Assembly (NCBI RefSeq): GCF_013385985.1
Contig: NZ_JACAOY010000011.1
Location: forward strand, 1 to 61,139
Length of the DNA stretch: 61,139 nt
Origin: Pseudomonas sp. B6002
GTDB taxonomy: Bacteria > Pseudomonadota > Gammaproteobacteria > Pseudomonadales > Pseudomonadaceae
Direction: 5' to 3'
Position 1 is the first letter of the stretch. Each line of letters starts with the position of its first letter. The notes under the pieces were generated by a model that ran no database searches, had not been told where the DNA came from, and saw only the letters and a program-made list of their open reading frames with translations. The position numbers and the translations under genes are program-made. Shown here piece after piece: positions 1-10,013 of this stretch.

Positions 1-105
1 TTTGTTTTGGGCGGTCGAAAAGCCAGCTAACATCCCGACTCCGCCAACAACGCCTCACAGTGCTAAAGTCGCACCCTCGATTTTGCTTTTCCCAAGGAAG
101 CCGTT

Positions 106-3100
106 ATGCCGGATGCGACGTCCCTCAGCGCTGGATTCATGGTGGTTCACGGCAACCGCCTGGACGAACTGCGCAGCCTGGTGGTCAGTTGGATGCGCCG
201 CTATCCCCTGGCGCCTCTGGAAAACGAAATCGCTCTGGTACAAAGCAATGGCATCGCCCAATGGCTCAAGCTGGCCCTGGCTGAAGACCCGGAAGAAGAC
301 GACATGGGCGGCTGTGGCATCGCAGCAGCAATCGACGTGCAACTGCCCGGCAGTTTCATGTGGCAGCTCTATCGCATGGTCTTGGGCAAAGATGAAATCC
401 CGCCCAAGTCTCTGCTCGATAAAGCCCCGCTGACCTGGCGCCTCATGCGCCTGCTTCCGGAGCTCATCAATCAACCGCACTTCGAACCGTTGCAGCGCTT
501 TCTCACCCATGACACCGACCTGCGCAAACGCTACCAACTCGCCGAGCGTCTGGCCGACCTGTTCGACCAATACCAAGTCTACCGTGCCGACTGGCTAGAG
601 GACTGGGCAGCCGGCCGTCACCAATTGCGCAGCGCTAGAGGTGAACCCAAGCCACTCAACCCCGCAAACTGCTGGCAAGCCGAGCTATGGCGCGCACTCT
701 TGTTGGACGTCGGTGAGGAGGGCATGGCCGAAAGCCGCGCCGGTGTTCACCAGCGTTTTATCGAACGTATTAATAGCCTCGAAAACGCTCCGGCAGGTCT
801 GCCCTCCCGGGTCATTGTGTTCGGCATCTCCTCTTTGCCCGCGCAAGCACTGGAAGCACTCGCCGGCCTGGCACGCTTCAGCCAAGTCTTGTTGTGCGTG
901 CACAACCCTTGTCGCCACCATTGGTCCGACATCGTCGCCGACAAAGACCTGCTGCGTAACGAATACAAACGCCAAGCCCGCAAAGCCGGCATGCCGGTCA
1001 CCATCGACCCACAAACCCTGCACCAGCACGCCCATCCGCTGCTGGCTGCCTGGGGCAAGCAAGGCCGCGACTACATCAGCCTGCTGGACAGCTACGACGA
1101 CCCCAACAGCTACCGCGCCGCCTTCCGCGACGGGCGCATCGACCTGTTCAGCGACAGTCAGCCCACCACGCTGCTCAACCAGCTCCAGGACGACATCCTC
1201 GAACTGCGCCCGCTCAACGAAACCCGCGAGCTATGGCCTGCCGTGGACCTGGAACACGACACCTCAATCCGCTTCCACATTGCCCACAGCGCCCAGCGCG
1301 AAGTGGAAATCCTTCACGACCAACTCCTCCAGCGCTTCAGCGCCGACCCCACGCTGCGCCCCCGGGACATCATCGTCATGGTCCCCGACGTCGACAGCTA
1401 CGCGCCGCATATCCGTGCAGTGTTCGGTCAACTGGAAAGAAGCGATCCACGCTTCATCCCCTTCACCCTCACCGACCAAGGCCAGCGCGGCCGCGATCCT
1501 CTGCTGATCGCCGTCGAACACCTGCTCAAGCTCCCCGATAGCCGCTTCCCCGTCAGCGAAATTCTCGACTTGCTTGACGTGCCCGCCCTGCGCGAGCGCT
1601 TCGCGATCAAGGAGCGCGACCTGCCCACGCTGCATCGCTGGATCGAAGGTGCCGGTATCCGCTGGGGGCTCAATGCCGAACAACGCGCCGGTCTCGGCTT
1701 GCCGGATGAGCTGGAGCAAAACAGTTGGCGGTTCGGCCTGCGCCGTATGTTGTTGGGCTACGCGGTCGGCACCGGCGCGGCGTGCAACGGTATCGAACCC
1801 TACGACGAAATCGGTGGCCTTGACGCTGCTCTTATCGGCCCCTTGGTCGCCCTGCTCGATGCATTGAATGAAGCGCACCACGCCCTGTCCCAATCAGCCG
1901 CCCCTCAACAATGGGGCGAGCGACTGCAGCGCTTGATGCAACTGTTCTTCCTGCCGAGCAGTGAACACGACGACTACCTGCTAGGCCAACTCGAGCAACT
2001 GCGCGAGACCTGGCTGGAAACCTGTGAGTCCGTCGGCTTGCAGGATGAGTTACCGCTCACCGTCGTCCGCGAAGCCTGGCTGGCCGGACTGGATCAAGGT
2101 CGCCTGTCCCAACGTTTCCTCGCCGGGGCTGTCAATTTTTGCACCTTGATGCCCATGCGTGCGATTCCGTTCAAGCTCGTATGCCTGCTCGGCATGAACG
2201 ACGGCGACTACCCGCGCGCCCAGCCACCCTTGGACTTCGACCTCATGGGCAGCGACTATCGCCCTGGTGACCGTTCACGCCGTGAAGACGACCGCTACCT
2301 GCTGCTCGAAGCCCTGCTGTCAGCCCGAGACCAGTTGTACATCAGCTGGGTGGGCCGCAGCATCCGCGACAACAGTGATCGCCCAGCCTCCGTGCTGATC
2401 GGCCAATTGCGTGACCACCTCGCCAGTGGCTGGCACAACGTAAATACAGCAGAGCTCCTGCTGGACGCCATGACTCAGGAACACCCACTCCAACCCTTCA
2501 GCGCGCGCTATTTCCACGAAGGCGACCCACTGTTCAGCTATGCCCGTGAATGGCAGTTGCTCCACGAAGCACCGGTTACCAGGCTTGAAGAAGAGGGGCT
2601 CCCGCAACACGAGCAGGAAGAACCCCTGACCCTCGGCCAGTTGCAGGACTTCCTGCGCAACCCGGTCAAACACTTCTTCAGCCAGCGTCTCAAAGTTTTC
2701 TTCGAGGCCGCTGAAGTGCCCCTTGCCGACGAAGAACCTTTCGTACTCGACGCGCTGCAACGCTACAGCCTCAGCGACAGCCTGCTGAGCGCCGCACTCA
2801 CACAGCCCGACCATCTCGACCAAGCCCTAAACGCCCAGGCCCTGCGTTTGCAAGGCAGCGGCCTGTTGCCCATGGTCGGCTTTGGCGAATGCTTGCGTAA
2901 CGAACTGATCGAGCCGTTGCCTGACCTGTTGCAACGCTACCAACAATTACTTGCCCTCTGGCCGACGCCTCACACTGGCGCGGAACCGATCGGTTTTGAG
3001 CATCAAGGCCTTCAACTTGATGGCTGGATCAGTGGTCTGCACCGGCGCAGTGATGGTGGCTTGCTGAGTGTCACCACCATCCCCAACAGCATCGGCTCGA

Positions 3101-3558
3101 TCAAATCACGCAAGTGGCATCGCCTGATCCGTCCCTGGGTCAATCACGTGGTTGCCTGCGCCTGCGGGCTGCCGTTGAGTACCGGCTTGGTGGCCAGCGA
3201 TGACACCTTGCTGCTGTCACCTCTGGATAAACCTGCCGCCCAGGAAATCCTCGGCCACCTGCTGCTGGCCTGGCATACCGGTATGAGCAAACCGCTGCCT
3301 GTCGCCGTTAAAACCGCCTTCGCCTGGCTCGGCCAAACCGATCCTGTTAAAACCCTGGCAGCGGCGAGTAAAGCCTACGAGGGCGACGGCCTCAAAACCG
3401 ATGGCGAACGCCGCGAAACCCCAGCGCTCACGCGACAGTTCCCCGACTTCGCCACCCTAATGGCGAGTGAAGAGTTTGAAGGTTGGTGCGAAACCCTCTA
3501 TCGCCCCCTGCTCAACGCTCCATGGCGATCACTGACAAGCGAGGAGGCCAGCGCATGA
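106..3558 (+). CDS. recC: Exodeoxyribonuclease V subunit gamma (RecC)
   Basis: This 1150-aa protein is the RecC subunit of the RecBCD helicase-nuclease, which processes double-strand breaks and loads RecA. In the family, RecC carries inactivated helicase and nuclease folds, splits the duplex and reads Chi. The N-terminus (MVVHGNRLDELRSLVV near residue 12) and the segment MPMRAIPFKLVCLLGMNDGDYPR near residue 685 are characteristic. The ATG at 106 follows an AAGGAAG ribosome site at 94-100. The stop overlaps the recB start as ATGA, and the order recC-recB-recD matches Pseudomonas. Length agrees with the family. The first 105 bases show no convincing gene. Confidence 0.97.
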   Translation: MPDATSLSAGFMVVHGNRLDELRSLVVSWMRRYPLAPLENEIALVQSNGIAQWLKLALAEDPEEDDMGGCGIAAAIDVQLPGSFMWQLYRMVLGKDEIPPKSLLDKAPLTWRLMRLLPELINQPHFEPLQRFLTHDTDLRKRYQLAERLADLFDQYQVYRADWLEDWAAGRHQLRSARGEPKPLNPANCWQAELWRALLLDVGEEGMAESRAGVHQRFIERINSLENAPAGLPSRVIVFGISSLPAQALEALAGLARFSQVLLCVHNPCRHHWSDIVADKDLLRNEYKRQARKAGMPVTIDPQTLHQHAHPLLAAWGKQGRDYISLLDSYDDPNSYRAAFRDGRIDLFSDSQPTTLLNQLQDDILELRPLNETRELWPAVDLEHDTSIRFHIAHSAQREVEILHDQLLQRFSADPTLRPRDIIVMVPDVDSYAPHIRAVFGQLERSDPRFIPFTLTDQGQRGRDPLLIAVEHLLKLPDSRFPVSEILDLLDVPALRERFAIKERDLPTLHRWIEGAGIRWGLNAEQRAGLGLPDELEQNSWRFGLRRMLLGYAVGTGAACNGIEPYDEIGGLDAALIGPLVALLDALNEAHHALSQSAAPQQWGERLQRLMQLFFLPSSEHDDYLLGQLEQLRETWLETCESVGLQDELPLTVVREAWLAGLDQGRLSQRFLAGAVNFCTLMPMRAIPFKLVCLLGMNDGDYPRAQPPLDFDLMGSDYRPGDRSRREDDRYLLLEALLSARDQLYISWVGRSIRDNSDRPASVLIGQLRDHLASGWHNVNTAELLLDAMTQEHPLQPFSARYFHEGDPLFSYAREWQLLHEAPVTRLEEEGLPQHEQEEPLTLGQLQDFLRNPVKHFFSQRLKVFFEAAEVPLADEEPFVLDALQRYSLSDSLLSAALTQPDHLDQALNAQALRLQGSGLLPMVGFGECLRNELIEPLPDLLQRYQQLLALWPTPHTGAEPIGFEHQGLQLDGWISGLHRRSDGGLLSVTTIPNSIGSIKSRKWHRLIRPWVNHVVACACGLPLSTGLVASDDTLLLSPLDKPAAQEILGHLLLAWHTGMSKPLPVAVKTAFAWLGQTDPVKTLAAASKAYEGDGLKTDGERRETPALTRQFPDFATLMASEEFEGWCETLYRPLLNAPWRSLTSEEASA

Positions 3559-6500
3559 GCAGCAAACCCTTGGCCCTGGCTTTCCCGCTAAAAGGCAGCC
3601 AGCTGATTGAAGCCAGCGCCGGTACCGGCAAGACCTTCACCATCTCCGCCCTCTATCTGCGCCTTGTGCTCGGGCACGGTGGTGATGAGTCAGGCTTTGG
3701 CCGCGAACTGTTGCCACCGCAAATCCTGGTGGTGACCTTCACTGATGCGGCCACCAAGGAACTGCGCGAGCGCATCCGCATCCGCCTGGCCGAGGCCGCG
3801 CGCTTCTTCCGTGACGAAATCCCGCAGCCCGATACCTTGATCGCCGACTTGCGCGATCAATATCTGCCGGAACAATGGCCTGCCTGCGCCAACCGCCTGG
3901 ACATCGCAGCCCAGTGGATGGACGAAGCTGCTGTCTCCACTATCCACAGTTGGTGCCAGCGCATGCTGCGCGAACACGCCTTCGACAGCGGCAGCCTGTT
4001 CACCCAGACCCTGGAAACCGATCACAGCGACCTGCTCGGCGAAGTCCTGCGCGACTACTGGCGGCTGTTCTGCTACCCCATGCACGACGACGCGCTCAAC
4101 TGGGTGCGCAATAACTGGGGCGGCCCTGCCGCATTGATGCCGCGAGTGCGTGCGCTGTTTGGCAGCGAACGGCCCACCGACGAAACCCGCGACCCCGCCG
4201 AACTGATCAACGCATGCCTGCAGGAGCGCCGTGAGGCGCTGGTACAACTCAAGGCGCCCTGGCAGCAATGGGCCGCCGAGTTGCGCGACATCTGCCTGCA
4301 AGCCGTGGCCGCCAAAGCCGTCGACGGCCGCAAGATGCAAGCCCGCTACTTCGAGCCCTGGTTTGAAAAGATCAGCGCCTGGGCCGCTGACGAAACCCTG
4401 GAGCAACTGGACATCGGCACCGGTTTCACCCGCCTCACGCCTGACGGCATGGCCGAAGCCTGGAAGGGTGAGCCGCCGCATCACCCCGGCATCGACGCCA
4501 TGGCCGGTCTCAAGGCTGCCCTCGATGCGTTGCCAAGCCCCGACGCCGCCGTGTTGCAACACGCCGCTGGCTGGGTCGGCAAACGCTTTGAGGACGAAAA
4601 ACGCCGTCGTGCCGAAATGGGCTTCGACGACATGCTCATCCGCCTCAATGCCGCGCTGCAAGCCGATGGCGGCGAGCGCCTGGCCAGCGTGATTCGCGAG
4701 CAATTCCCGGTGGCGCTGATCGACGAGTTCCAGGACACCGACCCGGTGCAATACAGCATCTTCGACAGCATCTACCGCATCGAAGAAAACCACCTCGACA
4801 GCGGCCTGTTCCTGATCGGCGACCCCAAGCAGGCGATCTACGCCTTCCGTGGCGCCGACATCTACACCTACCTGCGCGCGCGGCAGTCCACCACCGGCCG
4901 CCACCACACCTTGGGCACCAACTTCCGCTCCAGCCATGCGATGGTCGAGGCGGTCAACCACGTGTTCCAACGTGCGGAAACCGGCCGTGGTGCTTTCCTG
5001 TTCCGTCAGCCGGATGGCGAAAACCCGGTACCGTTCCAGTCGGTGCTGTCCCAAGGCCGCAAGGAACAGCTTCAAGTCGACGGGCAAACGCTGCCCGCCC
5101 TGAACCTCTGGCACTTGCCCACCGACCAGCCGATATCCAACGTGGTCTATCGCCAGCAACTGGCAGCGGCCTGTGCCACGCAAATTGTCGAGTTGCTCAA
5201 TGGCGGGCAGCAAGGTTCGGCGGGTTTCCTGCAGCCGGACACGAGCTTCAAGGGCGTGCTTCCGTCGGATATCGCCATCCTTGTGCGTGATGGCAAGGAG
5301 GCCCAGGCGGTGCGGGCCGAGTTGGCCGCCCGGGGCGTGCGCAGCGTTTACTTGTCGGATAAAGATTCCGTCTTTGCCGCCCAGGAAGCCCATGACCTGC
5401 TCGCGTGGCTCAAGGCCTGCGCCGAGCCGGATGTCGAGCGCCCCCTGCGCGCCGCCTTGGCCTGCGTCACCCTGAACCTTTCGTTACCGGAATTGGAACG
5501 TCTGAATCAAGACGAACTGGCGTGGGAAACCCGCGTCATGCAGTTCCGAGGTTACCGTGCGATCTGGCGCACCCAGGGCGTGCTGCCAATGTTGCGACGC
5601 CTGCTCCATGACTTCCAACTGCCACAAACCCTGATCGCCCGCAGTGACGGCGAGCGCGTGCTGACCAACCTGTTGCACCTCAGCGAACTGTTGCAGCAAG
5701 CCGCATCGGAACTGGACGGTGAACAGGCGCTGATCCGCCACCTGGCCGAGCACCTGGCGCTCTCCGGGCAGGCCGGTGAAGAGCAGATCCTGCGCCTGGA
5801 AAGCGATGAGCAACTGGTCAAGGTGGTGACCATCCACAAGTCCAAGGGACTGGAATATGACCTGGTTTTCCTGCCCTTCATCTGTTCGGCCAAGCCGGTC
5901 GATGGCAGCCGTTTGCCGCTTCACTACCATGATGAACACGGTAAATCCCACGTCAGCCTGCGCCCAACCGCCGAGCTGATCGCCCAAGCTGATGACGAGC
6001 GCCTCGCCGAAGACCTGCGCTTGTTCTACGTCGCGCTGACCCGCGCCAAACATGCGTGCTGGCTCGGCATTGCCGACCTCAAGCGCGGTAATAACAGCAG
6101 TTCCGTGCTGCACCTTTCGGCACTCGGTTATCTACTGGGTGCGGGAGCCTCGCTGGGCGAGTCCGCTGGCCTTGCACGTTGGTTGCTGGATCTCCAGGAA
6201 GGCTGCCAGGCAATCCACTATGGCCCGGTGCCCGAAGTCACCAGCATCGTGTTCCACCCGCCCAAAAATGAAGCTACTTTGCTTGCGCCTTTGCTACCCA
6301 AACGCAAGGCGGCAGAGAACTGGTGGATCGCGTCCTACAGTGCCCTGCGTATTGGCGACAGCATGAGCGCCGCCAGCCTCGAAGCGCCGGAAAGCCCTCA
6401 GGCCCAGAAGCTGTTCGATGACGAGCGCCTGGACCCCGACGCACCGCGCGAAGTAGCCGCGTCTGGCGGCGACATTCACCGTTTCCCGCGAGGGCCGAAC

Positions 6501-7229
6501 CCAGGTACGTTCCTCCACGGCCTGTTGGAATGGGCGGGTGACGAGGGCTTCAACGTCACCCCAGCAGACATCGAAAAAGCCGTGGGCGCCCGCTGCAACC
6601 GCCGCAACTGGGAAGGCTGGATTGTGACCTTGAGCGGTTGGCTGGGCCAACTGCTGCAAACACCGCTGCCGGTGGATAACGGCCGCATTACCCTCAGCGG
6701 CCTCACGCAGTACCAGATCGAAATGGAGTTCTGGTTCGCCAGCCACAAAGTCGACGTGCTCGCCCTCGACAAACTGGTGTGCCAGTACACCCACGAGGGC
6801 GTCTCTCGTGTCGCTGCCGAGCCGGTGTTGCTCAATGGCATGTTCAAGGGGTTTATCGACCTGACCTTCGAACACGACGGCCGCTACTACGTGGCCGATT
6901 ACAAATCCAACTGGCTCGGCCCTGACGATTCGGCCTACACCCATGACGCCATGGAGCAGTCGATCCTCGACCATCGGTACGACCTGCAATACGTACTTTA
7001 CCTGCTGGCCCTGCACCGACAACTGAAGGCTCGCCTGCCGGACTACGACTACGACCGCCACGTAGGCGGCGCGCTGTATGTGTTCCTGCGCGGCACCCAG
7101 TCCGCCAGCCAAGGCGCGTATTTCACCCGGCCACCACGGGCGTTGATCGAAGGTCTGGACCTGATGTTCCAGGGCAAATCCATCCCGCCGAAGGCCGAGC
7201 CCGCCTGGGAACAAGGAGTGCTGCTATGA
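3555..7229 (+). CDS. recB: Exodeoxyribonuclease V subunit beta (RecB)
   Basis: RecB is the 3'-5' helicase and only nuclease of RecBCD; this copy has 1224 residues. A Walker A motif ASAGTGKT lies at residues 20-27, the Walker B-like LIDEFQDTD near 388, and the UvrD-type motif VTIHKSKGLEYD near 760. The C-terminal nuclease domain shows GFIDLTFEHDGRYYVADYKSN near 1100, including the DYK catalytic signature. The ATG at 3555 overlaps the recC stop, which argues against the longer in-frame opening at 3483. The stop overlaps recD, so the three subunits should be translationally coupled. Confidence 0.97.
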   Translation: MSSKPLALAFPLKGSQLIEASAGTGKTFTISALYLRLVLGHGGDESGFGRELLPPQILVVTFTDAATKELRERIRIRLAEAARFFRDEIPQPDTLIADLRDQYLPEQWPACANRLDIAAQWMDEAAVSTIHSWCQRMLREHAFDSGSLFTQTLETDHSDLLGEVLRDYWRLFCYPMHDDALNWVRNNWGGPAALMPRVRALFGSERPTDETRDPAELINACLQERREALVQLKAPWQQWAAELRDICLQAVAAKAVDGRKMQARYFEPWFEKISAWAADETLEQLDIGTGFTRLTPDGMAEAWKGEPPHHPGIDAMAGLKAALDALPSPDAAVLQHAAGWVGKRFEDEKRRRAEMGFDDMLIRLNAALQADGGERLASVIREQFPVALIDEFQDTDPVQYSIFDSIYRIEENHLDSGLFLIGDPKQAIYAFRGADIYTYLRARQSTTGRHHTLGTNFRSSHAMVEAVNHVFQRAETGRGAFLFRQPDGENPVPFQSVLSQGRKEQLQVDGQTLPALNLWHLPTDQPISNVVYRQQLAAACATQIVELLNGGQQGSAGFLQPDTSFKGVLPSDIAILVRDGKEAQAVRAELAARGVRSVYLSDKDSVFAAQEAHDLLAWLKACAEPDVERPLRAALACVTLNLSLPELERLNQDELAWETRVMQFRGYRAIWRTQGVLPMLRRLLHDFQLPQTLIARSDGERVLTNLLHLSELLQQAASELDGEQALIRHLAEHLALSGQAGEEQILRLESDEQLVKVVTIHKSKGLEYDLVFLPFICSAKPVDGSRLPLHYHDEHGKSHVSLRPTAELIAQADDERLAEDLRLFYVALTRAKHACWLGIADLKRGNNSSSVLHLSALGYLLGAGASLGESAGLARWLLDLQEGCQAIHYGPVPEVTSIVFHPPKNEATLLAPLLPKRKAAENWWIASYSALRIGDSMSAASLEAPESPQAQKLFDDERLDPDAPREVAASGGDIHRFPRGPNPGTFLHGLLEWAGDEGFNVTPADIEKAVGARCNRRNWEGWIVTLSGWLGQLLQTPLPVDNGRITLSGLTQYQIEMEFWFASHKVDVLALDKLVCQYTHEGVSRVAAEPVLLNGMFKGFIDLTFEHDGRYYVADYKSNWLGPDDSAYTHDAMEQSILDHRYDLQYVLYLLALHRQLKARLPDYDYDRHVGGALYVFLRGTQSASQGAYFTRPPRALIEGLDLMFQGKSIPPKAEPAWEQGVLL

Positions 7230-9295
7230 GCCTGTCTCCGCTACCGCTTGAAGCGCTCGAGCCCCTCAGCCGCGCTGCCGACCTGGTGCAGTTGCTGGAA
7301 CGTTGGGTTGACCGCGGCTGGCTGCGTGCCTTGGACAAAGCGTTCGTCGGCTTCCTGCACGAACTCGACCCACAGGCCGATCCGTTGGTGCTGCTGGCAG
7401 CGGCCTTGACCAGCCACCAGTTAGGCCACGGTCACGTCTGCCTAGACCTGTTCGAAACCCTCAAGGCCCCCGACTTTGCCCTGTCCCTGCCGCCCGAAGG
7501 CGACCTGCAAACCGGCGCCATGCTGTTGCCGTCGCAACTGCTGGACGGGTTGGACGGTGCCCACTGGTGCCATGCGCTGGCTGCCAGCCACTTGGTCGCC
7601 CTGGCCGTCGATGGCAGCGAAGCCGCCCAAAGCCGGCCCTTGGTCCTGTCGGGCAAACGCCTGTACCTGCGCCGCTACTGGACTTACGAGCGGCGCATCG
7701 ACACGGCCCTGCGCGTGCGCCTGGCGACCCAGGAAACCGTCAGCGCCGACTTGCCCCAGCGCCTCAATGGCCTGTTCGACCAGCCCCCGCCCGACGGTGT
7801 GATCGACTGGCAGAAACTGGCCTGCGCCCTGGCCACTCGCGGTGCCTTCAGCATCGTCACTGGTGGCCCCGGCACCGGCAAGACCACCACCGTGGTGCGC
7901 CTGCTCGCGCTGTTGCAGGCCCCAGCCGTGGAAACCGGCAACCCGCTGCGCATCCGTCTGGCCGCCCCCACCGGTAAAGCCGCGGCACGCCTCACCGAGT
8001 CCATCAGCCAGCAGGTGCTGTCGCTGAAAGTGCCGGACAACGTGAAGGAAAAAATCCCGACCCAGGTCACCACCGTTCACCGCTTGCTGGGCAGCCGCCC
8101 GGGCACGCGGCACTTCCGTCATCACATCGGCAACCCGCTGCCCCTGGATGTGCTGGTAGTGGATGAGGCCTCGATGATCGACCTGGAAATGATGGCCAAC
8201 CTGCTCGATGCCTTGCCGCCTCATGCACGCCTGGTATTGCTGGGCGACAAGGACCAACTCGCCTCGGTCGAGGCGGGCGCGGTACTCGGCGATCTGTGCC
8301 GCGATGCCGAGGCTGGCTGGTACAGCCCTCACACGCGGCATTGGCTGCAAGCGGTCAGCGGCGAAGACCTCAGCGCCAGTGGCCTGCAAGAAGACCTCGA
8401 CGGCAGTCACCCGCTGGCGCAGCAGGTTGTGATGCTGCGTTATTCACGGCGATTCGGTGAAGGCAGCGGCATAGGGCAACTGGCGCGTTGGGTCAACCAG
8501 CAAAATGCCGAAGAAGCCCGCAAGCTCCTGGCGGCCCGCAGTCACGCCGACCTGTTCTGCGTCAGCCTCAAAGGCGAGCACGACCACGCATTGGAGCGCC
8601 TGGTGCTGGACGGGCAGGGCGACGGCGCCCAGGGTTATCGCTACTACCTCAACCTGCTGCAATGCGCCCGACCGCCTCTTGATACACCGCGCGAAGACGC
8701 GGCGTGGACCCACTGGGCGCAACAGTTGCTGCAAGCGTTCGATGCCTTCCAATTGCTCTGTGCCGTGCGTAAGGGGCCGTGGGGTGTCGAAGGTCTCAAC
8801 CTGCGTATCACGGCGGCCCTGCGCAAAGTGCGGCTGATCGAAGGCGATGATCAATGGTACGAAGGCCGCCCGGTACTGATGACCCGCAACGACTACGGCC
8901 TGGGCCTGATGAACGGTGACATCGGCATTGCCCTGAAATTACCCGAAAGCGACGGCCGTCCCCAGGTGCTGCGTGTGGCCTTCCCGCGCAACGATGGCCA
9001 GGGCGGTGTGCGCTTTGTATTGCCCAGCCGGCTCAATGATGTGGAAACCGTGTACGCCATGACCGTGCACAAGTCCCAGGGCTCGGAGTTCACCCACACC
9101 GCCCTGATCCTGCCGGACGCGCTGAACCCGGTGCTCACCAAAGAGCTGATCTACACCGGCATCACCCGGGCCAAGCGTTGGTTCAGCCTGATCGAGCCCC
9201 GTGGCGGTGTGTTCGAGGAGGCAGTGCGACGCAAGGTCAAGCGTTTGAGCGGGCTGATGCTGGAGCTGGAGCATGCAGCTGAAAAAATTGACTGA
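7226..9295 (+). CDS. recD: Exodeoxyribonuclease V subunit alpha (RecD)
   Basis: RecD is the 5'-3' helicase of RecBCD. The 689-aa product has a Walker A motif GGPGTGKTTT near residue 212, a DEAS Walker B (LVVDEASMID) near 309, and the C-terminal UvrD-like motif MTVHKSQGSEFTHT near 612. It starts inside the recB stop (ATGA) and ends about 55 bases before a strong terminator, so recCBD forms a complete transcription unit. Length is slightly above E. coli RecD and normal for Pseudomonas. Confidence 0.96.
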   Translation: MSLSPLPLEALEPLSRAADLVQLLERWVDRGWLRALDKAFVGFLHELDPQADPLVLLAAALTSHQLGHGHVCLDLFETLKAPDFALSLPPEGDLQTGAMLLPSQLLDGLDGAHWCHALAASHLVALAVDGSEAAQSRPLVLSGKRLYLRRYWTYERRIDTALRVRLATQETVSADLPQRLNGLFDQPPPDGVIDWQKLACALATRGAFSIVTGGPGTGKTTTVVRLLALLQAPAVETGNPLRIRLAAPTGKAAARLTESISQQVLSLKVPDNVKEKIPTQVTTVHRLLGSRPGTRHFRHHIGNPLPLDVLVVDEASMIDLEMMANLLDALPPHARLVLLGDKDQLASVEAGAVLGDLCRDAEAGWYSPHTRHWLQAVSGEDLSASGLQEDLDGSHPLAQQVVMLRYSRRFGEGSGIGQLARWVNQQNAEEARKLLAARSHADLFCVSLKGEHDHALERLVLDGQGDGAQGYRYYLNLLQCARPPLDTPREDAAWTHWAQQLLQAFDAFQLLCAVRKGPWGVEGLNLRITAALRKVRLIEGDDQWYEGRPVLMTRNDYGLGLMNGDIGIALKLPESDGRPQVLRVAFPRNDGQGGVRFVLPSRLNDVETVYAMTVHKSQGSEFTHTALILPDALNPVLTKELIYTGITRAKRWFSLIEPRGGVFEEAVRRKVKRLSGLMLELEHAAEKID

Positions 9296-9350
9296 CAGGT
9301 CACGCAATATTTCTGATTCAGTCGTCTGATTTTTCTGAAAAAATAGCGCG

Positions 9351-9383
9351 CCCCGCGAAGACCTACTCTTCGCGGGGTTTTCC
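9351..9383 (+). terminator. Rho-independent terminator after recCBD
   Basis: A perfect 10-bp stem (CCCCGCGAAG / CTTCGCGGGG) with a 7-base loop is followed by TTTT, 56 bases after the recD stop. Confidence 0.85.
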
Positions 9384-9437
9384 GCCGCTGTGCTATCGTT
9401 GCGGCATCACCCTGAAAACACCTGAGAGAATCGCTGC

Positions 9438-10013
9438 ATGAACGTGGCTGTCTCGCCCGCAGAGCGCAGTTTGAGCTGGAGACGCATGTTACTGGTGGCG
9501 GTTCTGTGCCTGCTCGCGCCCCGGGCATTTGCCCAGTCGCTTGCCCCGGCCAGCCTGGCTGACCAGCGTGCCCAGGCGGTCACCCAAGTGGTACTCGGCA
9601 TCCTCAGTTATGCCCGTTGGCCAGTGGAGCCTGCGCAATTGCGCCTGTGCATCATCGGGCCGACCCAATACACCGACGATCTGGTCAAAGGCACCACCCA
9701 GGCCACCGGCCGACCGGTGGTGGTGCAACGCCTGCTGGCGGATCATCCCGATATCGTCAACGCCTGCGACGCGGTGTACATCGGCAAGCTCACCGCCGAC
9801 GAACGCGGTCGCCTGTTTGCCTCGTTGATCGGCCACCCGGTGCTCAGCATCAGCGAAGGCGGCGATCAATGCACCGTGGGCAGCCTGTTCTGCCTGCGCG
9901 TGGCGGATGACCAGGTGTCTTTCGAGGTCAATCTCGACTCGGTCGCCCGCAGCGGCGTGCGTATTCACCCCAGCGTGCTGCAGTTGTCTCGCCGTCGAGC
10001 GCCTGCGCCATGA
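9438..10013 (+). CDS. yfiR: YfiR-family periplasmic repressor of the diguanylate cyclase YfiN
   Basis: The 191-aa protein has an N-terminal signal peptide (about residues 16-33, ending AFAQS) and the DUF4154 fold of YfiR. Conserved cysteines fall in LRLCIIGP, VNACDAVYIG, DQCTVGSLFCLR. In P. aeruginosa, YfiR sits in the periplasm, senses redox/envelope stress and holds YfiN inactive. The gene overlaps yfiN by 4 bases (ATGA), and the order yfiR-yfiN-yfiB matches the described tripartite signalling operon. Confidence 0.92.
   Translation: MNVAVSPAERSLSWRRMLLVAVLCLLAPRAFAQSLAPASLADQRAQAVTQVVLGILSYARWPVEPAQLRLCIIGPTQYTDDLVKGTTQATGRPVVVQRLLADHPDIVNACDAVYIGKLTADERGRLFASLIGHPVLSISEGGDQCTVGSLFCLRVADDQVSFEVNLDSVARSGVRIHPSVLQLSRRRAPAP

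Noticed and set aside
2-105. Open frame from the left edge into recC
   Set aside because: It continues out of frame through recC with no family similarity; positions 1-105 look intergenic.
3690-5393. Long open frame (567 codons) on the minus strand inside recB
   Set aside because: It is antisense to a fully supported RecB with all motifs; GC-rich third positions create such shadows.
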